Of a stretch of DNA of 35,560 nucleotides, positions 22,207-30,484 are shown piece after piece (positions within the stretch are counted from its first letter, which is position 1; each line of letters begins with the position of its first letter). The notes under the pieces were generated by a model, which saw only the letters and a list, made by a program, of their open reading frames with translations, was not told where the DNA came from and searched no databases. The position numbers and the translations under genes are program-made. The stretch comes from a virus: positions 1 to 35,560 of IMG/VR virus record IMGVR_UViG_3300037826_000095; one strand, given 5' to 3'.

Positions 22207-22235
22207 ATTATACACCAAGTTGCAACCGTTGTCAA
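22207..22235 (-). promoter_or_regulatory. consensus early promoter in the divergent regulator region
   Basis: Minus strand: TTGACA (22230-22235), 17-nt spacer, TATAAT (22207-22212). The small palindrome CAACCGTTG (22223-22231) lies between -35 and -10 and could bind the divergently encoded XRE repressor. It would drive the RHH gene and perhaps the early minus-strand genes. Confidence 0.75.
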
Positions 22236-22271
22236 GGGGTAATTTAACTCTTCCCACAGGAATGTATCCTT

Positions 22272-22655
22272 ATGGTAAAATTTGATTGTCAAATGGCAAC
22301 TCACAGAGAATTTTCGAATTGGCTGATAGAACAACTTGATAAGCGCGAATGGACGCAGGCAGATTTGTCCAAACGCAGTGGGGTTACTACGTCTCAAATT
22401 TCGCGCATTCTATCTGGAACTCGTGGTATCGGTATTGATGCCTGCCGAGCCATCGCCAGGGCCTTTCACATTCCAGAGGAGCGCGTTTTCCGCAAGGCGG
22501 GCTTCTTGCCTAATCGCCCCTGCATCATCGGTGAGCAGAAAGGGGAGCTGGACGATTACTACGAGGCACTGAGCCAGGATAATCGCGACCGGCTCGTCGC
22601 CATCGCCAAAACGCTGCACGAGCAGCAGGAAAGCTATGATGTCGGAGAAGATTGA
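22272..22655 (+). CDS. XRE-family HTH transcriptional regulator (putative lysogeny repressor)
   Basis: 127 residues. HTH of the Cro/C1 type at about 13-60: FSNWLIEQLDKREWTQADLS, then GVTTSQISRILSG, then IDACRAIARAF. There is no peptidase domain, so it is not a self-cleaving CI. It is divergent from the RHH gene across a promoter with a palindrome. AGGA lies about 10 nt before the ATG at 22272; an internal ATG at 22293 is possible. As a non-cleavable repressor it would need another route for SOS release, which the LexA-type boxes could provide. Confidence 0.85.
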   Translation: MVKFDCQMATHREFSNWLIEQLDKREWTQADLSKRSGVTTSQISRILSGTRGIGIDACRAIARAFHIPEERVFRKAGFLPNRPCIIGEQKGELDDYYEALSQDNRDRLVAIAKTLHEQQESYDVGED

Positions 22656-22698
22656 GCTTTGTGAGCAGTGCGGGACAGAGCTGGACGAGCTGGAGTGA
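22639..22698 (+). CDS. 19-codon Cys-pair micro-ORF
   Basis: Overlaps the end of the XRE gene (GGAAAG upstream). It encodes MSEKIELCEQCGTELDELE, one half of a zinc ribbon resembling the start of the zinc-ribbon protein at 10570-10800 (CESCGRVLDEL). It may be a remnant or a real micro-protein. Confidence 0.3.
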   Translation: MSEKIELCEQCGTELDELE

Positions 22699-22750
22699 CC
22701 CCCATCCTAACGGCTGCCATTTTTGATGCTCTACCCGCGACCGTAAGGCG

Positions 22751-22843
22751 TCCTCCCTGCCCCATCCGTCCGCCCGCCGGTAAACCGCCATCGACGGCGG
22801 GCTGTTAACCGGTAGGCTGAAGGTTCAAATCCTTCCCGAGGAG
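22751..22843 (+). tRNA. tRNA-Asn-like sequence, intact 3' half; probable attachment-site relic
   Basis: The 3' half reads like bacterial tRNA-Asn: GGCGGGCTGTTAACCGG (anticodon loop with GTT), T-arm GAAGG-TTCAAAT-CCTTC (22819-22835), and acceptor end ending GAGGAGCC. The 5' half is degenerate: TCCTC (22751) can pair with GAGGA (22838-22842), but the D-arm region is oversized and forms its own hairpin (GCCCGCCG/CGGCGGGC). The integrase starts 160 nt downstream, so this is likely the tRNA-derived core of an att site. Confidence 0.4.
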
Positions 22844-22886
22844 CCTCAGACCATACGGACACCGCCGCAAGCCATCCGTACCATCG

Positions 22887-22993
22887 CCGGTAGGTTATCG
22901 TTGGCACGCTCGCTCACCCGCGACCTAACGATGTACCGAAAAGCGCCCTCTACACCCTCGCGGCGCTTTAGAACATACGTTCTAACCTACCGG
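22887..22993. promoter_or_regulatory. inverted CCGGTAGGTTA sites flanking the integrase leader
   Basis: CCGGTAGGTTA at 22887-22897 and its exact reverse complement at 22983-22993; CCGGTAGG also at 22809-22816 in the tRNA-like sequence. Candidate arm-type integrase sites or excisionase/repressor sites. The rest of 22699-23004 has no gene. Confidence 0.45.
22970..22983. promoter_or_regulatory. LexA-type box ahead of the integrase
   Basis: AGAACATACGTTCT: AGAAC/GTTCT arms with a 4-nt centre, the same arms as the box at 10513-10526. It lies 22 nt before the integrase start codon, where binding would block transcription or its start. Confidence 0.65.
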
Positions 22994-23004
22994 AGGCCAT
23001 ACGG

Positions 23005-24009
23005 ATGAACACAGACATCACCTTCGAGCAGGCCGTCGAGGGCTACCTCCTCGACGCCCGCGCGCGGCAGCTATCGCCGCGCACCATCGGCGATTACATC
23101 AATTCGTTCAACCACTTCCGGCGCTGGCTCGACGGCGCGGATCCGCGCATCGCGGGAATCGACGCCGACGAGATTCGCCGCTTTCTGGATTGGCTGGGCA
23201 ACTCTCGCGCACCCCACGGCGGCGCTGCGCCACGCCAGCCGGTCGAGCTCTCGCAGAAATCCATCCTCAATATCCACACCGCGCTCTCCGCACTGTGGAC
23301 CTGGGCCACGGCCGAGGGCTACGCCGACGATCACATTGTGCGAGCCGTCAACGTCAAACGGCCCGATCCGCCCGCCATCGAGCCTTTTTCTCGCGACGAC
23401 GTGCAGGCGCTCCTGGAGGCCTGCGATTACACCGACAAATACGACCGCCCCGGCAAATCCCCCTGCCGCAACCGCCGCCCCACCGCCGCCCGCGACCGCG
23501 CGCTGATCCTCATCTTTCTTGATACCGGCGCACGCAACGGCGAGATCTGCTACAGCCCGCGCCTCGATAAGCCCGGCCTGCTCGTCGGCCAGGTCGACCG
23601 CCGCAACCTGAGCACCAAGGTGGTCGGGAAGGGCAGCAAGGAACGCGTACTGCGCATCTCCCACCGCACGATGAAGGCCGTGTGGGAATATCTCCTCGAG
23701 CGCGACGATGCGCGGCCCGATGATCACCTCTTTCTCTCCTCAAAAGGCCACAAGCGCCCGCTGACCACGGACGCTTGCTATCATCTCATACATCGCCTCG
23801 GCGAGCGCTGCGGCATCGAGGCCTACCCGCATCGCTTCCGGCATACCTTCGCTATTAACTTTTTAAGGAACGGTGGCAAGACCCTGGAGCTGCAGCAGTT
23901 CCTGGGCCACGCATCGCTGAAGATGGTCAAGCGCTACGTGGCTATCGCCCAGGTCGACCTGGACGAGGCCCACAAGCGCGCCTCGCCGGTCGCTAACTGG
24001 CGTCTGTAG
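23005..24009 (+). CDS. int: tyrosine integrase
   Basis: 334 residues. Catalytic residues visible: R177 (TGARNGE), K209 (VVGKGSKER), H276/R279 (PHRFRHTF), H302 (LGHASLK) and Y311 (KRYVAI). The N-terminal SAM-like domain spans about 5-110. CCGGAGG lies ahead of the ATG. A tRNA-Asn-like half, inverted CCGGTAGGTTA sites and a LexA-type box precede it, the usual int-attP arrangement. The only large gene on the plus strand. It overlaps the convergent small gene at its 3' end by 17 nt. Confidence 0.92.
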   Translation: MNTDITFEQAVEGYLLDARARQLSPRTIGDYINSFNHFRRWLDGADPRIAGIDADEIRRFLDWLGNSRAPHGGAAPRQPVELSQKSILNIHTALSALWTWATAEGYADDHIVRAVNVKRPDPPAIEPFSRDDVQALLEACDYTDKYDRPGKSPCRNRRPTAARDRALILIFLDTGARNGEICYSPRLDKPGLLVGQVDRRNLSTKVVGKGSKERVLRISHRTMKAVWEYLLERDDARPDDHLFLSSKGHKRPLTTDACYHLIHRLGERCGIEAYPHRFRHTFAINFLRNGGKTLELQQFLGHASLKMVKRYVAIAQVDLDEAHKRASPVANWRL

Positions 24010-24373
24010 TCTCTTCCTCTGTGCCCACCGCCGGATCCACGCCCAGCTTTTCGCACAGCGCCAACAACATCATATCGCCCATTGACCAATCCTCGCCCTT
24101 GTTTTTTTGGCGCACGTGGTCCTCGAGGACGCGCGCCACCAGGTGCGCGGCCTCGCGGTCGGCGATCTCGACCTCGAATTCGTGCTCCGTGTCACGCCAC
24201 TGCACACCTCGCGAGGTCTGCTGGTACCCGACGAGATCCTTCTCCTCGTCCGTCAGCTCCAGCGCATCCAGTGCCTTCATCCCTTTGCGCACGGTCGCGA
24301 GGTTAGTCCCCTGCAACTGCGCGATCAATTGCTGCAATCGTTCTCTCTCCCACGTCGTCAACGTCCAGGTCAT
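23993..24373 (-). CDS. small hypothetical phage protein downstream of tail operon
   Basis: 126 residues, strong AGGAGGA site. The pattern ERERLQQLIAQLQ, then KALDALELTDEEKDLVGY, then VQWRDTEHEFEVEIADREAAHLVARVLEDH resembles a widespread small phage protein of unknown role (LTEEE...V.W motif with a C-terminal helix). It ends convergent with, and overlapping, the integrase. It lies past the hairpin that ends the tail operon. Confidence 0.6.
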   Translation of the reverse strand: MTWTLTTWERERLQQLIAQLQGTNLATVRKGMKALDALELTDEEKDLVGYQQTSRGVQWRDTEHEFEVEIADREAAHLVARVLEDHVRQKNKGEDWSMGDMMLLALCEKLGVDPAVGTEEETTDAS

Positions 24374-24410
24374 ATTCCTCCTAATGTATCATCTCAATAG
24401 CTCGGGGAAA

Positions 24411-24441
24411 GAAACCAGGTTTTTCTAAAAAACCTGGTTTC
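24411..24441. terminator. hairpin at the end of the tail operon
   Basis: GAAACCAGGTTTTT (24411-24424) pairs perfectly with AAAAACCTGGTTTC (24428-24441), loop CTA. On the minus strand the stem base is followed by TTTCCCC. The symmetry and T-rich stem allow termination in both directions. It lies 6 nt after the last tail-side gene. Confidence 0.7.
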
Positions 24442-24447
24442 TCATCC

Positions 24448-24660
24448 CTAATCAATTATCGATATTATCAACCTCACCCACGGCCCCACCAACATCGCCG
24501 TGGTGAACGCAATCAAAACACCCCACCACAACGCCCGCGGCAAAATTCTACGGGCGTATACCTTTTTTTGTCGCGGCATCCATAGCGAATCATCCTCCAC
24601 CAGCTCGCTCGCCGCAAAGCCCCGTACTACTCTATCCACATCATTACGACGCATCGTCAT
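24448..24660 (-). CDS. small membrane protein after the tail fibre gene
   Basis: 70 residues. A charged N-terminus with a basic stretch (RQKKVYARRILPR) precedes one membrane segment (about 45-66, LWWGVLIAFTTAMLVGPWV). It overlaps the 3' end of the fibre gene by 17 nt, so translation is probably coupled. Two start codons are possible (24660, 24654). Could be a second holin-type or host-membrane protein; not recognised. Confidence 0.6.
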   Translation of the reverse strand: MTMRRNDVDRVVRGFAASELVEDDSLWMPRQKKVYARRILPRALWWGVLIAFTTAMLVGPWVRLIISIID

Positions 24661-27600
24661 AATCCGCGATTTTCAATTTCTTGCCATCGCCCCACATCAC
24701 GTATACGCTATTGTCGCCGCCCGCGGTCGCGATGTGGTACAAAAACACGCCATCCGACGGATCGCTCGGATGCGACGAGCCTACATCATCCAGTCGAACT
24801 TTATCCACATTTTTTATCACATTACCATTAAGATCAATATCCCCCGACATCGCTCGGCCACCCGATGCCAAAAAATACTGCGAGTGATCATCGTCGCCCT
24901 TGCCACTCAAAGCCCCGTGGTCAATGGTGCCTCCGTCACCGCCATTGTGGTTGTGAGAGTTGCCATTAGTAACGTGACTGCCGGAAAGACCCGAGTGCCA
25001 GGTATTGGCCCGCGAATCATTGTGATACTGCGAGTGATCGTCGTCTCCCTTGCCACTCAAAGCCCCGTGATCAATGGTGCCTCCGTCACCGCCGCTGTGG
25101 TCGTGGGAGTCGCCGTTGGTGACGTGCGCCCCGGATAAATTCCCGTGCCAGGTGTTGGCACGGGAATCATTGTGGTACTGCGAGTGATCATCGTCGCCCA
25201 GCCCGCCCAACCCGCCGTGATCCACGCCATCGGCGTAGGCCTCGGTCGCCAGATCCCTCCACGCGCTGGCGGCCCGTAGTCGCATCTTGTCTGTGTCGGT
25301 GCGATAGAATATCATCCCGTCGCTGATGCTCGCCGTCGGATCACTGCTGCCAGTGCCCGGCCGGAACGGCACCGACTGTAGTCGCAAATAATCGTACGTG
25401 CATTGCATCACGTAGCGATTATTCCCACCATCCTGGATGAAGAAATCAATCTGATTTAGGTGAAAACTGATATTGGACTGATTGTTGGCGTCGTGACGAA
25501 TGCCGACGTTGAAGACACCATTTGTGCTCGCGGTCGGGTCCGTCTCCTGCAAATTCGCGAAGGCAAACATATCACCGTAGCTCGTCACGTCCTCGTTCAC
25601 CCATCGGATGTAGTTGCCTGAATCCCCGCTGCTCGTGATGGTCTGGCGCGTCGCATTTAATTTGATCGCCCCAGCCCCCGCGACGATAGCGCCATCAGAA
25701 TCTACCTTGCATTGGATTGTCCCGCCCTTGGTGGCGCGAGTGGTGAAGGCCGCGTCAGTGCCGTAGATGTTGATGCCATTAACAGCGTCAATCTCCACGC
25801 CGCTGTAGTCGTACCACTCCCCGTCCGCCACCAAATCCGAGGTGAGCTTGATGTGGCCTGAACTTATCTCCGTGGATAGCACCATCGCATATGTCCCGTC
25901 GGACACATCCGTCAGCCAATCACTGCCCTGCGGATTATCCGCCGTCACATCTGCCCCGCTCGCCACATCCGAGATGGATGCCGCCGAGCCATCGAACGCC
26001 TCCACATCCGATATATCCCCGCTCGCGATAGTATTCGTGAGCGTGATACTGCCCTTCATCTCCAATGTCCCCGCCGACTCATCCCATAGCAGGTAATTGT
26101 CGGCCTGGCGCCCGATCTGCATATCATTCTGGTCCAGCGTGCCGCCATCCCAGGATAACCCATCCTCAAGCGCCAGCGCAAACGCCGCGTTGCCAGCGCT
26201 ATTCCACGCCCGCCAGCCACTGGCATCAATCTCCGTCCGTGCCCCGCTGGTGCTCGTCGCCAGCGAGAACCGCCCGTCCAGAATGTAGATGCCCGGCGTA
26301 TCATACGCCCCCGTATCCACCAGCGGCGCGTTACGCTGGTACAGTGCGGAGATTTCCTCGGGGGTAAGGATGGAATCGAAGATAGCCAGTTCACCATATG
26401 ATGCTGCGCCAATTGAGCCGCCACTGTATGAGCTACCCAGATTTAGCTGATTCAGCGTAGGTGCTGAGAGAGAAGAGCTGTCACTAGCGACAGACTCACC
26501 ATTTAGATACAAGTTATAATCATCGGAAGAAAAATCTACGGTTAGGGTCACCAATATCCAATCACCGCGACTGTATTGCAGTGCAGAGGATGGCGTGACG
26601 AAGGCGGTACTTCCGCCTGATTCCACTTCCGCTCTAACCTTGTTGGAACTTCTGTCAATCAGTATTTTAATCGCGTTGTCGGAGTCGTAATACGCCTCAA
26701 ATACGCGACCATAGGAAGAGGGTAGGGTGTCATCGTAGTCATATAGTGCCTGGAACCACACACTAACAGTGAATGTATCGTTGGTGCTGATTAGACCAGC
26801 CGCATCATTCGCTCGTACCTGTGTAGCCAGGCGGGTACTGGTGCTGCTGTGTGCTGTGCCTGACCAAGAACACCAGGCCAAGTCGCCGTAGCAGAATGAG
26901 GTAGGTGACTCTCTTCGCTCAGTTTGTAGCCCATCAATACGTATAACAGCGTCGCTAGACAACGTGCCAGAATCATTCCAGATACAATGCCATTCAGGAC
27001 GGCTCGCCCCGCCTGTCGTCACCTGGCTTGTCGCTCTGTGCCAGCAACCGTCGGCGATCAGGGTAAGAGTAGACCCACCGTGATACCCATTAGCCTTGAA
27101 TTTCCAGGTTCCACCACCATCATTGACAATTTTGTAATAGAGCGTCAGCGAATATGTGTCAGCGTAAGGCATCGTTTCTGCATTGGCTTTCCAATACGTG
27201 GTGCTGATACCAGACCCACTTCCAGACGCGAACGTTAGAACCTGGCTGTGGCTCCCGAAAACCTTATCGTCTGTAGTGCGCGTGATAGTACAATTTCCGC
27301 TCCCCCCTGTGTTTTCACCGCCGACAAATGCAGGGTTGATATCTACTAGATTTGTTGTGCCATACTCAACCATCAGTGCCTTCGTCCCCGCCCACGCCCC
27401 CGCTACCTGATGGAATGCTCCTGAGATGGTCGCCTCCTGCCCGCGCAAGCTCGTCCAACTCGTCTCCGTGATCGGGCAGTTGGGGCCGAGGAGCAGCAGG
27501 CCGTCGGCCTCGCTGAAAATCCCCGCATCTCCCAAATCGATCTGATTCGCCTTGATCTTATCGATCTCCCCCGCCGCATTCCACACGATCGGCTCATACG

Positions 27601-30133
27601 AGCTACTACCGATCTGCCCGCTGCCGTCCACGTCGAATTGCGCCGTGAGCACGTCGCTGGCGTTGAACACGCGAATGCCATCCGTACTATCCTGCACCAC
27701 CCGCGCGCCGCTGGCCGCCGTGCGGATCGTCGCCCCGGTCACCGTCCCGGCCGTGATGCTCCCCATATCGGCGGCGATAGCCGAGAGCTGGCTCACGCTC
27801 ATCTCCGTCGCCGTGATAGTGGAGGCCGCGATCTCGCTGGCGGTGATTGTATCAGCCGCGATCTGGCCCGCGCCAATGGTGTTGGCCGCAATTTGGCTGG
27901 CCGTGATAGTGGAAGCCGCGATCTCATTGGCGGTGATGGTGTCGCTGGCGATCTCATTGGCCGTGATGGTGCCCGCCGCGATCTCCGTCGCCGTCACCGC
28001 GCCCGCATTGATTTTCGCCGTCGTCACCGCATTGGCCGCCAGCTCATCCGTATCAATCGCCCCCGCCGCGATCTCCGTCGCCGTCAGCGTGCCCGCCGCG
28101 ATCTCCGAGGCCGTGATGGTGGAAGCGGCTATCTCATTCGCCGTGATGGTGTCGCTGGCGATCTCGTTGGCCGTGATGGTGTCAGCAAAAATCTTCGCCG
28201 CTGTCACCGCATTGGCCGCCAATTTATCAGTGTCCACCGCCCCATCGGCGATTTTGCCCAGCTCGACCGCCAGATTCGCCAAGCTATCAGTATCCACCGC
28301 TCCACTGGCGAGCTTGGCAGTTTCCACTGCATTATCCGCCAATTTATCAGTGTCCACCGCCCCCTCGGCGATCTTCGCCAGCTCCACGGCATTATCGGCC
28401 AGCTTGTCCGTCAACACCGCGCCATCGCTCAGATCACCGGATTGAATCTGATCTGCGCTTACCGAGCTGGCAATCTCTACCCAATTGCTCGCGTTCCCGC
28501 TGGTGTCCACGGCCCGCACGCGGTACCAGTAGCTCGTCCCGATGGTCACCGTGTTGTCGATGAAGAAATTCAGGCTGCACGTCGCCAGGTCAGAGTACGC
28601 GCCGCCATCCGGCTTGCGCTGTATCTCATAGTGTGCCAGATCGCCCTCGCTGTTGGCATCCCAGGAGAGATGCACGCTCACCGGCGTCGCCACCGCGCTC
28701 ACGCCAGTGGGGTCGCTAGGTGCGCTGTTATCCTTCGCCGAGGTGAAGGAGTGCGCCGAGCCGCCGCCATAGTCCCAGTCGCTGTCGTTGCCTACCCAAT
28801 CGGTGGCCCGCACGCGGACATAGTACGTCGTGTTCCCCAGCAGCCCCGCGAACCGCTCGGATCGGTCCCCGCCCGCCGGATGCGTGCGCGTAGTCACATC
28901 GCTGCTGAAATCCGCCTGCGTGCTCAGCTGCAGCTCGTAGTGGTCCAGGTCGCTATCCGTGACCTCGGACCAGGTGATCTCGGCCCACACGATCTGCTTG
29001 CCGTCGGCGTCCTCGGAGACGCCGGTGGAGATGTTCCCCGCGCCCAGGGCATTCGGCGCCGAGGGCGCGTCGGTGTCGTACACCGTATCTCCGACGCTGT
29101 TGATCTCCGTCTCCACCCGCGCGATGTGCTGCTGCAATTGCCGCGCGTTGCGGCTCGGCTCCGGCGCCTCGTCGTTCAGCTCCAGGTGGTGCCTGCGCAG
29201 CTCGCCATCCTTGCCGATCACCTCCGTGCGCACGCGGCGGATATAGAAGCTGTCGTTGATGTCCCAGGTCTCGTTGACCAGCGCCACGCTCATCCCCGCC
29301 CGCAGCCCATCCTTTTCCGTCCAGAGTCGGTAGGTCACCGACTCCGTGTTGTAGCGGTCGTAGATCGCCTTCCCGCGGTCGGTGACGCCCTGCGCGGTCG
29401 TGATCCGCTGGTCGCGGCTCACGGCGTGCCGCTCGCTGCCGTCATAGGCTGGCGTCCCGGCCGGATACCAACCGGAAACTTCTTTTCCAAGCACGTAGAC
29501 TTTATCGGCGATGCGCGAGCCGTCGCGCACGCGGCGGAAGCCGCCAAAAGGGTAGCTGTTGGCGAAATCCGGGGAGGTGGAGAGGTCAAAGCTGGCGCTG
29601 CTGGCCTCGGTGTCGAACCAGTGGAGGTATTTGTCATAATCGATGTAATACCGCGCACCGGTGCGGGAAGCCAGGTCGTCCAGGATCTCGCGCAGGCTCA
29701 TACCCGCGTAATCTACCGCCTCCATCGAGGCATCCAGCGTGCTCACGTGCGTCGTGGAATCGATGTCGCTGCGGTAATTCGTGAAGAGATCATCGATGAT
29801 ATCCGCGTCCGAGGTACCATGCGCGTAAGACTCACTCTCGATGACCGTCTCGTCCAGCAGGATGTTATAGTCGTGGCACGTCACGCGCCACGTTTTTGCA
29901 ATCCCCTCTTGGCCCTCCTCGGCCCGCGCCACCTCGCCAGCGAAGATCGTCGTGCCGTCGTCGTCGACGTCGACGGAATCCTTCGCCGAGATTGAGACCG
30001 TGCCGCTGTGGTCGCGCACCACAAAATTGCAGGTGGCCACGATCTCCGTGCCCACCTCCTCGATGCTGATAGATTCGACGTCAACGTAATCCGTGATGTC
30101 GTTCCCGCCGACCGTGATGGTCAGTCCTGCCAT
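24644..30133 (-). CDS. giant tail tip / fibre protein
   Basis: 1829 residues combining tail hub and receptor-binding parts. Residues 1-330 look like a baseplate/hub domain (ITVGGNDITDYV at the N-terminus). Two fibronectin-III domains follow (about 355-450 and 465-550). About 560-790 is a long run of short repeats (DTITANEIAAS, GAVDTDKLADNAV types), typical of trimeric fibre shafts. A LamG/concanavalin-like carbohydrate-binding domain lies at about 1110-1270 (FTVSVWFQ, YNLYLNGE, LAIFDSILTPEEISALY). The C-terminal part has 50-residue His/Asp-rich repeats (GDDDHSQYHNDSRANTWH). It is last among the tail genes, as in siphoviruses. Confidence 0.85.
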   Translation of the reverse strand: MAGLTITVGGNDITDYVDVESISIEEVGTEIVATCNFVVRDHSGTVSISAKDSVDVDDDGTTIFAGEVARAEEGQEGIAKTWRVTCHDYNILLDETVIESESYAHGTSDADIIDDLFTNYRSDIDSTTHVSTLDASMEAVDYAGMSLREILDDLASRTGARYYIDYDKYLHWFDTEASSASFDLSTSPDFANSYPFGGFRRVRDGSRIADKVYVLGKEVSGWYPAGTPAYDGSERHAVSRDQRITTAQGVTDRGKAIYDRYNTESVTYRLWTEKDGLRAGMSVALVNETWDINDSFYIRRVRTEVIGKDGELRRHHLELNDEAPEPSRNARQLQQHIARVETEINSVGDTVYDTDAPSAPNALGAGNISTGVSEDADGKQIVWAEITWSEVTDSDLDHYELQLSTQADFSSDVTTRTHPAGGDRSERFAGLLGNTTYYVRVRATDWVGNDSDWDYGGGSAHSFTSAKDNSAPSDPTGVSAVATPVSVHLSWDANSEGDLAHYEIQRKPDGGAYSDLATCSLNFFIDNTVTIGTSYWYRVRAVDTSGNASNWVEIASSVSADQIQSGDLSDGAVLTDKLADNAVELAKIAEGAVDTDKLADNAVETAKLASGAVDTDSLANLAVELGKIADGAVDTDKLAANAVTAAKIFADTITANEIASDTITANEIAASTITASEIAAGTLTATEIAAGAIDTDELAANAVTTAKINAGAVTATEIAAGTITANEIASDTITANEIAASTITASQIAANTIGAGQIAADTITASEIAASTITATEMSVSQLSAIAADMGSITAGTVTGATIRTAASGARVVQDSTDGIRVFNASDVLTAQFDVDGSGQIGSSSYEPIVWNAAGEIDKIKANQIDLGDAGIFSEADGLLLLGPNCPITETSWTSLRGQEATISGAFHQVAGAWAGTKALMVEYGTTNLVDINPAFVGGENTGGSGNCTITRTTDDKVFGSHSQVLTFASGSGSGISTTYWKANAETMPYADTYSLTLYYKIVNDGGGTWKFKANGYHGGSTLTLIADGCWHRATSQVTTGGASRPEWHCIWNDSGTLSSDAVIRIDGLQTERRESPTSFCYGDLAWCSWSGTAHSSTSTRLATQVRANDAAGLISTNDTFTVSVWFQALYDYDDTLPSSYGRVFEAYYDSDNAIKILIDRSSNKVRAEVESGGSTAFVTPSSALQYSRGDWILVTLTVDFSSDDYNLYLNGESVASDSSSLSAPTLNQLNLGSSYSGGSIGAASYGELAIFDSILTPEEISALYQRNAPLVDTGAYDTPGIYILDGRFSLATSTSGARTEIDASGWRAWNSAGNAAFALALEDGLSWDGGTLDQNDMQIGRQADNYLLWDESAGTLEMKGSITLTNTIASGDISDVEAFDGSAASISDVASGADVTADNPQGSDWLTDVSDGTYAMVLSTEISSGHIKLTSDLVADGEWYDYSGVEIDAVNGINIYGTDAAFTTRATKGGTIQCKVDSDGAIVAGAGAIKLNATRQTITSSGDSGNYIRWVNEDVTSYGDMFAFANLQETDPTASTNGVFNVGIRHDANNQSNISFHLNQIDFFIQDGGNNRYVMQCTYDYLRLQSVPFRPGTGSSDPTASISDGMIFYRTDTDKMRLRAASAWRDLATEAYADGVDHGGLGGLGDDDHSQYHNDSRANTWHGNLSGAHVTNGDSHDHSGGDGGTIDHGALSGKGDDDHSQYHNDSRANTWHSGLSGSHVTNGNSHNHNGGDGGTIDHGALSGKGDDDHSQYFLASGGRAMSGDIDLNGNVIKNVDKVRLDDVGSSHPSDPSDGVFLYHIATAGGDNSVYVMWGDGKKLKIADYDDAS
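24870..25220 (-). repeat. 150-bp repeats encoding His/Asp-rich fibre units
   Basis: Two near-identical 150-bp units (the string TGCCACTCAAAGCCCCG at 24901 and 25051) and a third, diverged one near 25200. Each encodes a 50-residue DHG-L-G-GDDDHSQYHN... unit. His-x-His clusters suggest metal-bound trimer tips. Confidence 0.8.
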
Positions 30134-30483
30134 TATGCCTGCTCCCCGCTCTCAATCAGCCCCGCGTCCTCGCGTGCCTCCGTGCGCGTCCAGCCGTCGA
30201 TAGCCACCAGTGCCTGCCGAATATCGGCCGGTATCTGGTCCAGCGGAATGTCCCGCTTGATCTCACGCGCCGGTAGCTCCCGCACGACCTCGCCCGCATT
30301 ATCCACCATACGATAGGTGCGCTTGAATCTCAGTAGCGCCGGCCGGGCCTTCTGGGCCACGTACTCCTCGCCCGTCTCCGGGTCCGTCGCCGTGATCTCC
30401 TCCCGCGCAGGGCGCAGGACCATAATCGTCAGCGGCCCCAGCTGTACATCCGCCGCCGTGATCGTAATCGGCGTTATCGCCAT
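30133..30483 (-). CDS. small tail-module protein between tape measure and fibre
   Basis: 116 residues, no membrane segment; starts MAITPITITAADVQLGPLTIMVLRPAREEI, ends acidic (EAREDAGLIESGEQA). It occupies the slot of distal-tail or small tail-assembly proteins. Its stop and the fibre start touch at 30133, and it begins 2 nt after the tape measure stop. No motif recognised. Confidence 0.65.
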   Translation of the reverse strand: MAITPITITAADVQLGPLTIMVLRPAREEITATDPETGEEYVAQKARPALLRFKRTYRMVDNAGEVVRELPAREIKRDIPLDQIPADIRQALVAIDGWTRTEAREDAGLIESGEQA

Positions 30484-30484
30484 C

